Shown: positions 33,112-42,922, counted from the first letter of the stretch. The stretch is DNA of 64,000 nt from Flavobacteriales bacterium (GCA_026993355.1 JALWTX010000003.1:1-64000), one strand, 5' to 3'. Numbers and translations are program-made. Notes: generated from the letters alone by a model not told the origin.

Positions 33112-34415
33112 ATGCTTTAAGAAAAAAAATCAATCAAAATATTTGGCTAAAAATTTCCTCATTCAATGCCTTAGCCGTTTTTTCTCGAGTAGTAGGTAGC
33201 TGGCTGGTAAATAAGCTAATAGCGATTTATATTGGTCCGTCAGGGACCAGCCTTACCGAGCAGTACCGAAATTTTTTGCAAACCACGCAAGGCATGGCAA
33301 GTTTGGGTTTGAGTGATGGCGTGACCAAATATGCGGCTAAATACGAAAATCATACCAAAAGATTTTCATCATTTTTATGGAGCATATACAAACTCATTAT
33401 AACCTCTTCCTTCTTTATGGGAATCATTATTTGGATTGAAGCAAATCAAATCAGTCATTTTTTGTTTAAAACTTCCGGATATACAAACCTTATCCGGCTA
33501 ACAGCGATTATGCTTCCTTTAATGGCATTCAATATTATTTTTACCGCCATATTGTCAGGCTTACAACAATATAAAAAAATTACAGCTATTCAAATTGTAA
33601 GCCAAATTGCAACGGCTTTAATGGCTGTTTATCTAATTATAAACTTTCATTTAAAGGGAGCCCTATGGCTAATTTTAGCCGGCCAGTTTATTCATTTTGC
33701 AGTATCCCTATGGATAATCCGGAAAAAATACCGTTATTTCCTTAATTTTTTACCGCAAAAAACAGATAAAAATAATTACAAACGGCTTTACCGTTACATG
33801 CTAATGGCCGTGGTAACAGCCATAACTGCACCGGTTTTCAGTATTTTAATCCGCAATCAAATATTTAATTTTTATGCCTTTGATCATGGGGTGCATGCCG
33901 GTTATTGGGATGGTGTAAAAAAAATTTCCGCTATGGCTATGGCATTTATAACGCCTGTATTTAGTTTTTATTATTATCCGCAATTGGTCAAAGTACATGA
34001 CAATATCACTTGGAGGGAAGAAATTAGAAAATATTTCAAACAAATATTTCCTTTGATAGTGGCAGGTTTGGTTTTATTATACTTGTTGCGAAAATGGCTT
34101 ATTTTACTATTCTTTTCAAAAGCCTATTTGCCCATGGAAGCATTATTACCCTGGCAGTTTGCCGGTGATTTAATACGAATCAGTGCTTTGACACTAGCCT
34201 ATATGATGTTGGCCAAAGCGCATACCTTTTATTATATTTTTACTGAAATAGGCTTTTGGGTCATCTTTTATTTACTCAGTCATTTTTTATTAATTCATTA
34301 TGGCATAACAGGAATCGTTAAAGCTTATTTTTTGACTTACATAGTGTATATTTTTATTTTAATAATTTTGTATCGGAAGTTATTATTTACTAAAGAAAAA
34401 AGAATCATAAAATAA
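33108..34415 (+). CDS. O-antigen/polysaccharide flippase (Wzx-like)
   Basis: 435 residues, about 12 membrane segments, typical of the O-antigen translocase branch ([31 protein letters not shown] at about 29-60). The first usable start is a TTG at 33108 overlapping the TGA stop of the preceding gene; the next in-frame ATG is only at residue 63, which would remove the first two helices, so TTG is chosen. It moves lipid-linked sugar units across the inner membrane. With the aminotransferase and acyltransferase before it, it suggests an ECA-like or O-antigen-like glycan with an acylated amino sugar; polymerase and glycosyltransferases must lie elsewhere. Confidence 0.88.
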   Translation: MNALRKKINQNIWLKISSFNALAVFSRVVGSWLVNKLIAIYIGPSGTSLTEQYRNFLQTTQGMASLGLSDGVTKYAAKYENHTKRFSSFLWSIYKLIITSSFFMGIIIWIEANQISHFLFKTSGYTNLIRLTAIMLPLMAFNIIFTAILSGLQQYKKITAIQIVSQIATALMAVYLIINFHLKGALWLILAGQFIHFAVSLWIIRKKYRYFLNFLPQKTDKNNYKRLYRYMLMAVVTAITAPVFSILIRNQIFNFYAFDHGVHAGYWDGVKKISAMAMAFITPVFSFYYYPQLVKVHDNITWREEIRKYFKQIFPLIVAGLVLLYLLRKWLILLFFSKAYLPMEALLPWQFAGDLIRISALTLAYMMLAKAHTFYYIFTEIGFWVIFYLLSHFLLIHYGITGIVKAYFLTYIVYIFILIILYRKLLFTKEKRIIK

Positions 34416-34425
34416 AAAACCAAGA

Positions 34426-34875
34426 ATGAAAATACTTATCATAAACGGGCCTAATTTGAATTTATTGGGCAGACGGGAACCCGAAATTTATGGAACCCAA
34501 TCCTTTAGCACTTATTATGAGCTACTAAAAAAAAGGTATGGAATACATCAAATAGATTGCCGGCAAACAAACCATGAAGGTACCATTATCGACTGGTTAC
34601 AAGAAGCAGAAAGCCAATATGATGGCATTATCTTAAATCCTGCTGCCTATACGCATACCTCTATTGCTATTGCCGATTGTCTCAAAGCCATAAATATACC
34701 AGTGGTAGAAGTCCATATTTCAGACATACGCAAAAGAGAAAAATTCAGACAACATTCTTACATTTCACCACTGGCTGCCCAAACAATTATGGGAAAGGGT
34801 TTAAAATCTTATGATTTGGGAATTGATTTTTTAATTCAACAGAATATTTCAAAACCACAAAATAGCAAAGATTGA
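34426..34875 (+). CDS. aroQ: 3-dehydroquinate dehydratase, type II
   Basis: 149 residues, family length. Motifs are IINGPNLNLLGRREPEIYGTQSF (catalytic Arg and Tyr region, residues 4-26), RQTNHEGTIIDWLQEA (about 47-62), LNPAAYTHTSIAIADCL (about 75-91) and VVEVHISDIRKREKFRQHSYIS with the catalytic His at about 105-110. It performs the third step of the shikimate pathway. It follows the flippase by ten bases and is probably the last gene of that transcript. The next gene has its own promoter. Confidence 0.96.
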   Translation: MKILIINGPNLNLLGRREPEIYGTQSFSTYYELLKKRYGIHQIDCRQTNHEGTIIDWLQEAESQYDGIILNPAAYTHTSIAIADCLKAINIPVVEVHISDIRKREKFRQHSYISPLAAQTIMGKGLKSYDLGIDFLIQQNISKPQNSKD

Positions 34876-34898
34876 TTTAAAAATAGTTTATACATTTG
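34872..34898 (+). promoter_or_regulatory. Promoter of the SRPBCC/GyrI-like gene
   Basis: TTG (34872-34874), 16 bases, TACATTTG (34891-34898), 12 bases before the ATG at 34911. Its position covers an alternative TTG start at 34896 and argues against that start. Confidence 0.55.
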
Positions 34899-34910
34899 CA
34901 AAAAAATAAT

Positions 34911-35951
34911 ATGCTTAAGAAAATTAAATATTTTTTCCTTCTACTGATCATCCTTTTAGCCGGTTTAACTACCTACTATTTATCTACAGACGACCAATAT
35001 ACTGTCAGGAGAGAAAGAATTATAAAGGCACCGCAAAATTTGATTTATCAACAAATAGCCGATTTGAAAAACTGGCCCAAATGGGCACCTTGGAAAGATA
35101 AAGACAGTTTAATGAAATTCGAATTTAGCACATCTACCAAAAAAGAAGGAGATTATATGCGTTTTATAGACAATGATGGAAATCCGCAAAAAATAACCAA
35201 CCTAACTTTGCGTCCGGACAGCCTGATTTTGCAAGATATGTCTGGTGGTGATCAATCTCAAACCTTAAAATGGACCTTAAAGCCCACCGAAAAGGGTGTT
35301 AAACTTACATGGTCAATCACAGGAGATTTACAACCAATGCAACGTCTATTTAACCAAAAAATGAACCCGCTTGTAGGTCCTTTTATGTCGCGCGGTCTTG
35401 AACTGATCGGCAGAGCCGTAAAAAAAGACATGAATAAGCATGAAATGCATATATTAAAAACAGTAGATTTAAGCGACACATATTATATTTACCGTACTGC
35501 TGCTTGCCGTTTAGATAGCTTAAATGCACAATTGGACAAAACTTTACCAAGTGTCATTATTTATGCCATTAAAAACAAAATTGAAACCAACGGAAAACCA
35601 CTGGTTATCTATAATAAACGGGATGTCTCAAACAATTCGGTTATTTTTTCAGCTGCAGTACCAACACGCGAAAGAATAGATACCAATGACAATCAAATAC
35701 TTACAGGGAAATTACCCGGCGGTTTATATCTCAAAGTTAAATACCGGGGAGCTTATCAATATTTGCCACAAGCTTGGCAACAAACAAAAGCTTACATACA
35801 AAGTAACCCAAATTTAATAGAAGATACAACAAGAGATGCCTTTGAAGAATATGCGGTTGGCCACACCAAGTCTTTAAATCCGGCTGATTGGATTACCTAT
35901 CTATATGTCCCGATTATTGAAACCAAACCAAAAGAAATAGAAATACAATGA
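34911..35951 (+). CDS. SRPBCC-domain plus GyrI-like effector-binding protein
   Basis: 346 residues from the ATG at 34911. One N-terminal membrane helix (FFLLLIILLAGLTTYYL) is followed by a SRPBCC/polyketide-cyclase-like domain (about 22-150; IKAPQNLIYQQIADLKNWPKWAPWKDKDSLMKFEF) and a GyrI-like effector-binding domain (about 185-346). This two-domain membrane-anchored arrangement is common in Bacteroidetes, and its ligand is unknown. There is no DNA-binding domain, so it is not a regulator of the MerR/AraC type. Its stop overlaps the crcB start by four bases. Confidence 0.8.
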   Translation: MLKKIKYFFLLLIILLAGLTTYYLSTDDQYTVRRERIIKAPQNLIYQQIADLKNWPKWAPWKDKDSLMKFEFSTSTKKEGDYMRFIDNDGNPQKITNLTLRPDSLILQDMSGGDQSQTLKWTLKPTEKGVKLTWSITGDLQPMQRLFNQKMNPLVGPFMSRGLELIGRAVKKDMNKHEMHILKTVDLSDTYYIYRTAACRLDSLNAQLDKTLPSVIIYAIKNKIETNGKPLVIYNKRDVSNNSVIFSAAVPTRERIDTNDNQILTGKLPGGLYLKVKYRGAYQYLPQAWQQTKAYIQSNPNLIEDTTRDAFEEYAVGHTKSLNPADWITYLYVPIIETKPKEIEIQ

Positions 35952-36322
35952 TGACAAGAATTTTATTAGTTTTTTTAGGCGGCGGATTAGGCAGTATTTT
36001 CCGGTATTTAATCGGCATATTACTCAACCGGAATGATTTTTTAACACCTTATGGTACATTTTTTGTCAATGTCATAGGGAGTTTTTTAATTGGCTTATTG
36101 GCCGGATATAATTTACGCACTTTGAATTTGAACCATGCTTACCAAGCTCTTTTAATTGCGGGTTTTTTGGGTGGATTTACCACCTTTTCGAGTTTTGCAT
36201 TTGAAAATTTAGTTATGATTCAAAATGGTAAATTCATTCTCTTTTTATCATACTTCTTTACCACTTTGTTAGTTGGGTTATTTGCAGTTGGGCTGGGATA
36301 TTATCTGTCTAAATTCATATAA
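35948..36322 (+). CDS. crcB: Fluoride exporter CrcB/FluC
   Basis: 124 residues, four membrane segments, the family length. Signature residues are GGGLGSIFRYLIG (about 10-22), GTFFVNVIGSFLIGLLAGY (about 37-55, with the essential Asn) and GFLGGFTTFSSFAFE (about 72-86, Phe-box and Thr-Thr-Phe-Ser). It forms a dual-topology dimeric fluoride channel in the inner membrane. It is coupled to the preceding gene by an ATGA overlap. I see no fluoride riboswitch upstream. Confidence 0.95.
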   Translation: MMTRILLVFLGGGLGSIFRYLIGILLNRNDFLTPYGTFFVNVIGSFLIGLLAGYNLRTLNLNHAYQALLIAGFLGGFTTFSSFAFENLVMIQNGKFILFLSYFFTTLLVGLFAVGLGYYLSKFI

Positions 36323-36324
36323 AA

Positions 36325-36353
36325 AAATGAGGACTTTATCCAGTCCCCATTTT
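36325..36353 (+). terminator. Terminator after crcB
   Basis: AATGAGGACT with AGTCCCCATT (one internal mismatch), loop TTATCC, then TTTT, just past the crcB stop. Confidence 0.55.
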
Positions 36354-36373
36354 ACATAGTAAAAAAAAATTAT

Positions 36374-36727
36374 TTATGATTCCAGTTGATTGGGTTCTTC
36401 TTTTTGTGGAGCGGGTGTATATTGCGCATCACCAAAACCCAAAATCGGGAAAAAGATAACAGGCAAAAAGAATAAACCAAGGGCAAATAAAACACCTTTA
36501 TTGAAGCGTTTGGCTAATTCGTAATAGATATAAAAAATAACAATTGCCCCCAAATAAGGGATATAAGCCAACAAACCAACCCATCCGGGCAATCCGGCTA
36601 TTTCTGCCAATACCCACATATTATAAAAAGGGATAATAGATTTCCAACCGGGCTCACCGGCTTTTTCAAAAACTTTCCAAAGCGCTGCGATTGTCAGTAA
36701 TGCTAATAAAAAAATAAAAATCCACAT
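36374..36727 (-). CDS. DUF5684-type small membrane protein
   Basis: 117 residues, four membrane segments. The signature WKVFEKAGEPGWKSIIPFYNMWVLAEIAGLPGW (about 17-50) is that of DUF5684 proteins, which in some Bacteroidetes are fused to or placed beside signal peptidase I. The C-terminal tail (TPAPQKEEPNQLES) is short and polar. Function is unknown. It appears to be a single-gene unit between crcB and menB; it ends 20 bases from the crcB terminator. Confidence 0.75.
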   Translation of the reverse strand: MWIFIFLLALLTIAALWKVFEKAGEPGWKSIIPFYNMWVLAEIAGLPGWVGLLAYIPYLGAIVIFYIYYELAKRFNKGVLFALGLFFLPVIFFPILGFGDAQYTPAPQKEEPNQLES

Positions 36728-36791
36728 AATTAATTAAGTTTTAAGATATATGCCTACTCTATACAGTTTTCGGCTTCCCTGAGATCTTTAA

Positions 36792-37610
36792 TTATAAAAA
36801 TTTAGGAAATTGTTTAAAATTGGGTTTACGTTTTTCAAGAAACGCATTTTTACCTTCTTGTGCTTCTTCCATTAAATAAAACATTAGGGTAGCATCTCCG
36901 GCAAATTCCATTAAGCCACGTTGCCCATCTAATTCGGCATTCATCGCACGTTTAATCATACGAATTGCCATCGGACTTTTTTCTTGTATTTTTTGACACC
37001 ATTCAACGGTAGTATCTTCTAAATCCTCTAAAGGCACAACTTTATTAACCATTCCCATTTGTTCGGCTTCCCTTGCTGTGTACTGATCACACAAAAACCA
37101 AATTTCGCGTGCTTTTTTTTGTCCGACATGTCTAGCCAGATAAGAAGAACCAAAACCACCGTCAAAACTACCAACTTTAGGACCTGTTTGACCAAAACGG
37201 GCATTTTCGCTGGCTATGGTTAAATCACAAACGACATGCAAAACATGGCCTCCTCCAATAGCATATCCATTGACCATAGCTATCACAGGTTTAGGGATAG
37301 AACGAATTTTTTTATGAACATCTAACACATTTAGACGAGGAACACCATCTTCCCCAATATAACCACCCTTACCTTTTACATTTTGGTCGCCACCGCTACA
37401 AAAAGCCTTGTCACCGGCGCCGGTTAAAACAATCACATCTATTTCAGGTCGTTTGTGTGCAATTTCTAATGCATCCAAAATTTCATCATTGGTTTTAGGA
37501 CGAAATGCGTTATATACATGAGGCCGGTTAATAGTTATTTTTGCAATTCCTTCGTAATTTTCAAATAGAATATCTTCATATTCCTTAATAGTTTGCCAAT
37601 TTCTTTTCAT
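36792..37610 (-). CDS. menB: 1,4-dihydroxy-2-naphthoyl-CoA synthase
   Basis: 272 residues, crotonase fold. MenB-specific features are [34 protein letters not shown] (about 71-105), [63 protein letters not shown] (about 111-175, with the catalytic Gly and Asp) and the C-terminal [14 protein letters not shown]. It closes the second ring of menaquinone, the respiratory quinone of Bacteroidota. No other men gene is adjacent. Confidence 0.96.
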   Translation of the reverse strand: MKRNWQTIKEYEDILFENYEGIAKITINRPHVYNAFRPKTNDEILDALEIAHKRPEIDVIVLTGAGDKAFCSGGDQNVKGKGGYIGEDGVPRLNVLDVHKKIRSIPKPVIAMVNGYAIGGGHVLHVVCDLTIASENARFGQTGPKVGSFDGGFGSSYLARHVGQKKAREIWFLCDQYTAREAEQMGMVNKVVPLEDLEDTTVEWCQKIQEKSPMAIRMIKRAMNAELDGQRGLMEFAGDATLMFYLMEEAQEGKNAFLEKRKPNFKQFPKFL

Positions 37611-37720
37611 TTATATTTAAGTTTATTTGATTAATCGGTTATTTTGCACCCGACAAATATCATTGGGATATTTAATTTAAACTGTCATTTCTAACTTAGA
37701 GAAAAATCTCTTTAAATAGA

Positions 37721-38773
37721 TTAACTTTTAAATTTTTCTGCATATGCCTTAACCTTTTGGTCAGCCTTACGTGGTATAATCATAAGGCTATCATGAGTAT
37801 CAACCACTACATAATCGTTCAAATCCTTTAAAATCACATTTTTGCCATTGGTTTTAACCAAATTTCCATAGCTGTTGTCTGCCAAAATTTGACTATTGAC
37901 CACAACATTTTCATTTGGTTTGGTGCTGAGTTGCTCATAAACAGCATTCCAGGCGCCTAAATCATTCCAAACAAAATCTGCCGGTAAAACGTAAACATTC
38001 GGCGCTTTTTCAAGAATACCATAATCAATTGAGATATTTTCAAGTTGCGGAAAAACTTCTTTTATAAAAATGTTTTCTTCCGGTGTATTATAAACACGGT
38101 CATCTTGAGACATTTTGTCATACATTGCCGGAAGCAAATTTTTAAAGGCTTCCAAAATACTTTTGGCCCGCCATATAAAAATGCCGGCATTCCATAAATA
38201 ATTTCCTTCATTGAGAAAAGATAAAGCCGTTTGCAAATCAGGCTTTTCGGTAAAACGTAAAACTTTTTTTATTTTATCGTCACTGCTGGTATCATATTGA
38301 ATGTAGCCATATCCTGTGTTAGGACTGTTTGGAACGATTCCAAGCGTCATCAGCCAGTCATTTTGGGCTGTTGCAGAAAAAGCAGTTTGGACATTGTCTA
38401 TAAATTTATCTTCTTCCCCAATATAATGATCGGAAGGAGCAATTAAAAGATTTGCCTCCGGATTTTGCTTATAAATTTTTTTGGCGGCATATAAAATAGC
38501 CGGTGCCGTATTACGCATTACAGGTTCGGCAATAATCTGATTATCATTCACCTCCGGCAATTGCATTTTAATCAAATCTCTATAGCGTTCATTGGTTAAA
38601 ATATAAATTTGCTTGGCGGGTATTATTTTTTTCAACCTTTCAAAAGTTTGTTGAATAAAAGATTGTCCGGTTCCCAACAGGTCTAAAAATTGTTTGGGCA
38701 TTCGGGCAGTACTTTCCGGCCAAAATCGACTGCCAATGCCACCGGCCATTATAATACCATAATTATTTTCCAT
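37721..38773 (-). CDS. manC: Mannose-1-phosphate guanylyltransferase
   Basis: 350 residues: nucleotidyltransferase domain only, without the C-terminal isomerase. Motifs are IMAGGIGSRFWPESTARMPKQFLDL (residues 8-32, GTP-binding), LIAPSDHYIGEED (about 103-115), GYGYIQYD (about 152), FTEKPDLQTALSFLNEGNYLWNAGIFIWRA (about 172-200) and DFVWNDLGAWNAVYEQL (about 262-278). It makes GDP-mannose for surface glycans, lipid or capsule sugars, which fits the Wzx and aminotransferase genes 4 kb to the left. It is the only gene of its unit, and tmRNA follows divergently. Confidence 0.95.
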   Translation of the reverse strand: MENNYGIIMAGGIGSRFWPESTARMPKQFLDLLGTGQSFIQQTFERLKKIIPAKQIYILTNERYRDLIKMQLPEVNDNQIIAEPVMRNTAPAILYAAKKIYKQNPEANLLIAPSDHYIGEEDKFIDNVQTAFSATAQNDWLMTLGIVPNSPNTGYGYIQYDTSSDDKIKKVLRFTEKPDLQTALSFLNEGNYLWNAGIFIWRAKSILEAFKNLLPAMYDKMSQDDRVYNTPEENIFIKEVFPQLENISIDYGILEKAPNVYVLPADFVWNDLGAWNAVYEQLSTKPNENVVVNSQILADNSYGNLVKTNGKNVILKDLNDYVVVDTHDSLMIIPRKADQKVKAYAEKFKS

Positions 38774-38850
38774 CGTTTTTTATTTTGAAAAACAAAAATA
38801 CAATAAAAACAAGGAAAATAAAAAGGCAAACAAATAACTTGGTACAAAAT

Positions 38851-38882
38851 TTGCATTTAGCCTTATAAATTTTGTATTTTTG
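38851..38882 (+). promoter_or_regulatory. tmRNA promoter
   Basis: TTG (38851-38853), 21 bases, TATTTTTG (38875-38882), 13 bases before the mature 5' end of tmRNA. It fits the Bacteroidetes vegetative consensus. Confidence 0.75.
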
Positions 38883-38894
38883 CACAACTTAATT

Positions 38895-39292
38895 GGGGTC
38901 GACTGGATTTGACAGCAAGATCCATTAACATGTAAGCATGCCGAGCGCTGATACATAGCTCGTTAATCTCATGTATCGCACACAATAAACGGCGAAAATA
39001 ACTTCGCTCTTGCTGCTTAATTCTGAATAATAGTAAGAATTAAGCCACGTTCCGGCAAGGCCGGAAGGCAAGAAGTCTCTCGAAAGCCCTGACTTACGGC
39101 GTTCGATCAAGAGGCTTCGTAAAAGTAAGTCTAGATAAGCACATGCTTCGGGTGCTTATCGAAATTTAAGAAGCTAAGCTTTGAGTGGCCTGTCTGTGGG
39201 CAGCTCAAAGTCGAAAACACAAACACAGACTAAGCATGTAGAAAGCATGGTAGTGGCTTGTGTGGACGAGGGTTCGATTCCCTCCGACTCCA
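38895..39292 (+). ncRNA. ssrA: Transfer-messenger RNA (tmRNA)
   Basis: The 5' end GGGGTCG pairs with CGACTCC at the 3' end to form the tRNA-like acceptor stem; the T-arm GGTTCGATTCC precedes it and the CCA is not encoded beyond the discriminator A. The tag reading frame starts at GGC (38991), encodes GENNFALAA and stops at 39018-39020. It rescues ribosomes stalled on broken messages and marks the products for degradation. The tag ends in the ALAA degron. A vegetative promoter lies upstream and a terminator follows at 39311-39338. A 61-residue frame on the opposite strand is a shadow. Confidence 0.97.
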
Positions 39293-39310
39293 CTTCAATT
39301 TAAACCATCA

Positions 39311-39338
39311 AAAAAGCACTCGATTTTGAGTGCTTTTT
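39311..39338. terminator. Terminator of tmRNA, bidirectional
   Basis: AAAAAGCACTC (39311-39321), loop GATTTT, GAGTGCTTTTT (39328-39338) with runs of A and T on either side, between tmRNA and the convergent metallophosphoesterase gene. Confidence 0.9.
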
Positions 39339-39362
39339 TGATATTTAAGTCATAATGGTCAT

Positions 39363-41273
39363 TTAACGTAAAGGAACATTTTCAATATCTTCAAATGTAT
39401 CCGGATTAATCACCTCCATATTAATATGTTGGCCGTTTACATGAAATAACATCAAGGCATGAAGGGTTGAAAATTTATTTACAAATTTTCGCCATGGCGT
39501 TTGCTCCAATGAGTAATAAGGTGCACCGGCACTACCATTGGTTATTTGCACAAAGGGTCTTTTAAATTTCAATTTATCACCTTTCCAATTTTCAGGATAA
39601 ATAGGTGTATCGTTTGTTACGGTAATCCGGCTATAATTATGCTCATCGCCGCAAAGTAAGGCCACAAATTTTTGACTATGATTAACTAAGGCATCTAAAA
39701 TTTCATCACGTCGTTCAATGATACCCTTTTGCACCGGTTTTCCGGCAATATAAGGTCTGATTTTATTGTTACCACCATACCACATATCATCTTCCATATG
39801 GCCTGCATTGGGGAAAGCCGGGGTATGAAATGTCACAAAAATGTGATCGATATCTTTATCTGCTTCATATTTAGCCAAAGTCTTCTCAAGCCAAGCTAAT
39901 TGATTATCCATAATATAGCTGTGTACATTGCCCGAAGTGGTTGGAATATCGGCTGTAGATGAAGCATACCAGTAGTTAGAGTTCATCACAATCATAGCAA
40001 CATTGCCGTAGGTATAATCGTAAACATTTTCTTTATAAGACGGAAAATCAGTTGTACGTCCCGATGGATCATATTGGTTACCATCTTCAGATTTTAAATC
40101 GCTTACCGGTAAGGTAAAATTATCGGCAAAAGTTTTTTCGGCACTGTATTTTTCAAAAGGAAATTTATCGACAAAAATATGACCTAAAAAGAAAGAATGC
40201 CCTTTATAATCGGTTTTTTGAAAAATTCGTTCAATCGATTCATGATTTCCCATGGCTACATAAACCGGTCGATAATGCCAATAATTTTCTGCGACATGTT
40301 TCCAGTTGAGCAATTGTAAATTTTGTTTGTCATTACTGGCATTATAGCCGGTCATCAAATCGCCGGTAAATTGAAAAAAAGCTGCCTTTCTGTAAGCGGC
40401 ATATTGCATCATTTTTTTTAGCACATAAGCATTGACTCCGAATAAATCGCGTTCGCCACCACCGGCACCGGCACGGCTATCTGAAGCATAGGCAAAAGTA
40501 AAGGCGCCGCGGCAACCTTTTTTTGGTGCTGTAGTAAATTCGTAGGTATCACTGTCATCTTCATAATTTACTGTATATTGATAGGTTGTTTGCGGTTTTA
40601 AACCAACTACACTAATCGCATGATTTTTGGTCGGAACGGCATCGGAAAAGACTTGGTCACCAATATGAATTTGTGCCAAAACAACTTTATTGGTTTTAAA
40701 GGAAATAACGGCACCACTGTCTGAAAGTTGGTTAATATATGGTCCTTCAATCAAATAGGTCGCTTCTTCAAATACGCCGTCTTTATTACGTTTAACAGCA
40801 ATATGACCATCATAAATAATTTGACCTTTTTCATTGATTAAACGGTAACCTAAGCGGACTTTTCCGGTTTTTTCCCAATTGATAAAATCATATTTTCCAC
40901 TTAATCGAGAAATAGGAATGGTCACTTTACCATGGTCCACTTTGGCCGGTTTTTTAAAGAACACCGGTAAGGGGTATTTGATATGATTAGTATTTATTAA
41001 TCCGTAATTAACAATCCCATTAATTTTTGGATCCTTAAAATCGATTATAATAGCATTTTTGGTGCCTGTTATTTTAGCGTCAACTATTTTGGAGTAGGTA
41101 TAAAGAGGTTGCGGTCTGACTTCCGAGTAAAATTTATCGCCTTTTTGAACGCCCAATATACCTTTTTTATATTTGATATTGGAATATGATTTTGGAATTT
41201 TAATTTTTTGCGCTTGTGCAACCAAACTTATGCTAAAAAATAGCAGGGATAGAAATATATGTTTTGTTTTCAT
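39363..41273 (-). CDS. Secreted metallophosphoesterase, purple-acid-phosphatase-like
   Basis: 636 residues with a signal peptide (to VAQAQK). The N-terminal half (about 45-250) holds beta-sandwich domains, the last being Fn3-like (HIGDQVFSDAVPTKNHAISVVGLKPQTTYQYTVNYED). The catalytic domain has YASDSRAG (about 265), FTGDLMTG (about 305), GNHES (about 345), VTFHTPAFP (about 495) and LCGDEHNYSR (about 550), which supply the metal ligands. It probably hydrolyses phosphate esters outside the cytoplasm. There is no C-terminal sorting domain. A single-gene unit. Confidence 0.85.
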   Translation of the reverse strand: MKTKHIFLSLLFFSISLVAQAQKIKIPKSYSNIKYKKGILGVQKGDKFYSEVRPQPLYTYSKIVDAKITGTKNAIIIDFKDPKINGIVNYGLINTNHIKYPLPVFFKKPAKVDHGKVTIPISRLSGKYDFINWEKTGKVRLGYRLINEKGQIIYDGHIAVKRNKDGVFEEATYLIEGPYINQLSDSGAVISFKTNKVVLAQIHIGDQVFSDAVPTKNHAISVVGLKPQTTYQYTVNYEDDSDTYEFTTAPKKGCRGAFTFAYASDSRAGAGGGERDLFGVNAYVLKKMMQYAAYRKAAFFQFTGDLMTGYNASNDKQNLQLLNWKHVAENYWHYRPVYVAMGNHESIERIFQKTDYKGHSFFLGHIFVDKFPFEKYSAEKTFADNFTLPVSDLKSEDGNQYDPSGRTTDFPSYKENVYDYTYGNVAMIVMNSNYWYASSTADIPTTSGNVHSYIMDNQLAWLEKTLAKYEADKDIDHIFVTFHTPAFPNAGHMEDDMWYGGNNKIRPYIAGKPVQKGIIERRDEILDALVNHSQKFVALLCGDEHNYSRITVTNDTPIYPENWKGDKLKFKRPFVQITNGSAGAPYYSLEQTPWRKFVNKFSTLHALMLFHVNGQHINMEVINPDTFEDIENVPLR

Positions 41274-41371
41274 TTAAATAGATTTTAATTTAGAACAAAA
41301 ATAAATCAAATTTTATTTCTCCAATTAAAAAATATGCATTAATTTCGTTTAATAATTCAAAATCGAACGAT

Positions 41372-41575
41372 ATGACTGCTTATATATTGCCGTTGGGCGT
41401 GGTTGGGCCACAACAAATGATTTTAGTGGTAATAATAATCTTATTATTATTTGGTGGTAAAAAAATCCCTGAACTAATGAGTGGGCTTGGTAAAGGCATT
41501 AAAGAATTTAAAAAAGCAACCTCGGAAGACGAACCGGAAACAAAAAAAACAATTGATAAAAAAGAGGAAAATTAA
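41372..41575 (+). CDS. tatA: Sec-independent translocase subunit TatA/E
   Basis: 67 residues: one membrane helix ([21 protein letters not shown], about 16-36) with the FGxxKIPEL hinge, then an amphipathic helix ([17 protein letters not shown]) and an acidic/basic tail. It forms the pore of the twin-arginine pathway for folded proteins. tatC is not adjacent. Its stop codon lies inside a perfect palindromic terminator (41558-41589). Confidence 0.93.
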   Translation: MTAYILPLGVVGPQQMILVVIIILLLFGGKKIPELMSGLGKGIKEFKKATSEDEPETKKTIDKKEEN

Positions 41576-41589
41576 TTTTCCTCTTTTTT
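41558..41589 (+). terminator. Terminator overlapping the end of tatA
   Basis: A 32-base perfect palindrome centred at 41573/41574, with GAGG/CCTC in each arm and T-run at the end. The stop codon TAA of tatA lies at its centre. Confidence 0.8.
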
Positions 41590-41644
41590 ATGTCATTCGA
41601 ATCAATACAATCAAAATACCTATTTCTTAGCCTGATGATTTAAA

Positions 41645-42922
41645 ATGTGGGATAGCTTTATTTTACACACATCGCCTGATTTAATCAATTTGTTACTAGT
41701 CGTTGCCTTTTCACTGGTAATTGGCTTGGAATTGCGGCAAAACAACCTCAACAAAAAATCGGGGACTTTATTTGGCACTGACCGCACCCATGTTTTCATC
41801 GGCTTATTAGGCTACATTCTTTACATTATTCCTGATAAGTACCACATTCTCTATTTAAGCGGTGGCATTGCCATAATCATATTGCTTTCTATTTATTATA
41901 AATATAAAATAATTGAACAAAAACAGTTTGGTATCACCACTATTTTAGTAGCCTTAATTACCTATACTCTAGCACCGCTTATCTATACACAAGCATTATG
42001 GTTGAGTATTGCCATTGTTACCATTGTGTTAGTTGTTGTTGAACTCAAAGGCTTTTTCTGGCAATTATCAAGCAAATTTAATGAAGATGAATTTATTACT
42101 TTAGCCAAATTTTTGCTCATATCCGGCGTTATTTTACCCTTATTATCCAGCCAACCAATTAGCAAGCAACTACCTGTTTCGCCATTTAAAATTTGGGCAT
42201 CGGTTGTTGTAATTTCCGGCATTTCTTACATAAGTTATTTGATTAAAAAATTTATTTACCCGGCAAAAGGAGCATTTATTACCGGCATTTTAGGTGGATT
42301 ATATAGCAGTACGGCAACAACAATTGTTTTATCCAAAAAAAGCAAGTATGCCAAAGGAGATTTATATGAAATAGCGGCTGCCATTATATTAGCTACCGGC
42401 ATGATGTTTTTCCGGATTTTGTTTTTGGCTTACATTTTTAATCCGAATGCCGGACAAGCCTTAAGCATCCCCTTATTATCCCTTGGTTTTTTATCGGCTA
42501 TTGTTGCATGGCTTATTGATAAAAGATCACCAAAAACAAATGGAAATCTGGGAGATTTTGAAGAAACAGAAGTCAAAAATCCACTGGAATTTAAAACAGC
42601 CTTACTTTTTGCTTTCTTATTCTTATTGTTTAGCTTACTTACTGAATATGTCCTAAAATGGTATGGGCACAAAGGCTTACATGTATTATCTTTTATTGTT
42701 GGTATTACCGACATTGATCCCTTTTTATTAAGTTTATTTTCAGGTAAATATGCTATTGACACCTCCATTTTGGTCAAATCGACCCTTATAGCCATAACCA
42801 GCAATAATCTAATTAAATTAATTTATGCTCATATATTGGGATCTCCGAAAATTAGACGTATATTATGGCTTGGTTTTGGCGCCATTATTGTGGCCGGTAT
42901 TTTTTGGATCATCATTATTTAG
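41645..42922 (+). CDS. MgtC/SapB-DUF4010 membrane protein
   Basis: 425 residues, about 12 membrane segments. The N-terminal third is MgtC/SapB-like (LINLLLVVAFSLVIGLELRQ, then GTDRTHVFIGLLGYIL), the remainder matches the DUF4010 family (GAFITGILGGLYSSTATTIVLSKKSK at about 207-232, and VGITDIDPFLLSLFSGKYA at about 352-370). Members are found in many phyla and their role is unknown, though MgtC proteins are linked to magnesium and acid stress. The C-terminal end overlaps the convergent rsmE gene by eight bases. Confidence 0.85.
   Translation: MWDSFILHTSPDLINLLLVVAFSLVIGLELRQNNLNKKSGTLFGTDRTHVFIGLLGYILYIIPDKYHILYLSGGIAIIILLSIYYKYKIIEQKQFGITTILVALITYTLAPLIYTQALWLSIAIVTIVLVVVELKGFFWQLSSKFNEDEFITLAKFLLISGVILPLLSSQPISKQLPVSPFKIWASVVVISGISYISYLIKKFIYPAKGAFITGILGGLYSSTATTIVLSKKSKYAKGDLYEIAAAIILATGMMFFRILFLAYIFNPNAGQALSIPLLSLGFLSAIVAWLIDKRSPKTNGNLGDFEETEVKNPLEFKTALLFAFLFLLFSLLTEYVLKWYGHKGLHVLSFIVGITDIDPFLLSLFSGKYAIDTSILVKSTLIAITSNNLIKLIYAHILGSPKIRRILWLGFGAIIVAGIFWIIII

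Noticed and set aside
34896..34910. Earlier TTG start of the SRPBCC/GyrI-like gene
   Set aside because: It lies inside the TACATTTG promoter box, so it is unlikely to be in the transcript.
38925..39110. Minus-strand frame over the tmRNA
   Set aside because: It is antisense to the tmRNA, whose ends, T-arm and tag are unambiguous.
39363..41273. Loss of metal ligands in the metallophosphoesterase (ASDSRAG, GDEHNY)
   Set aside because: These variants are, to my knowledge, ordinary in the Bacteroidetes branch of the family and all ligand positions remain occupied.
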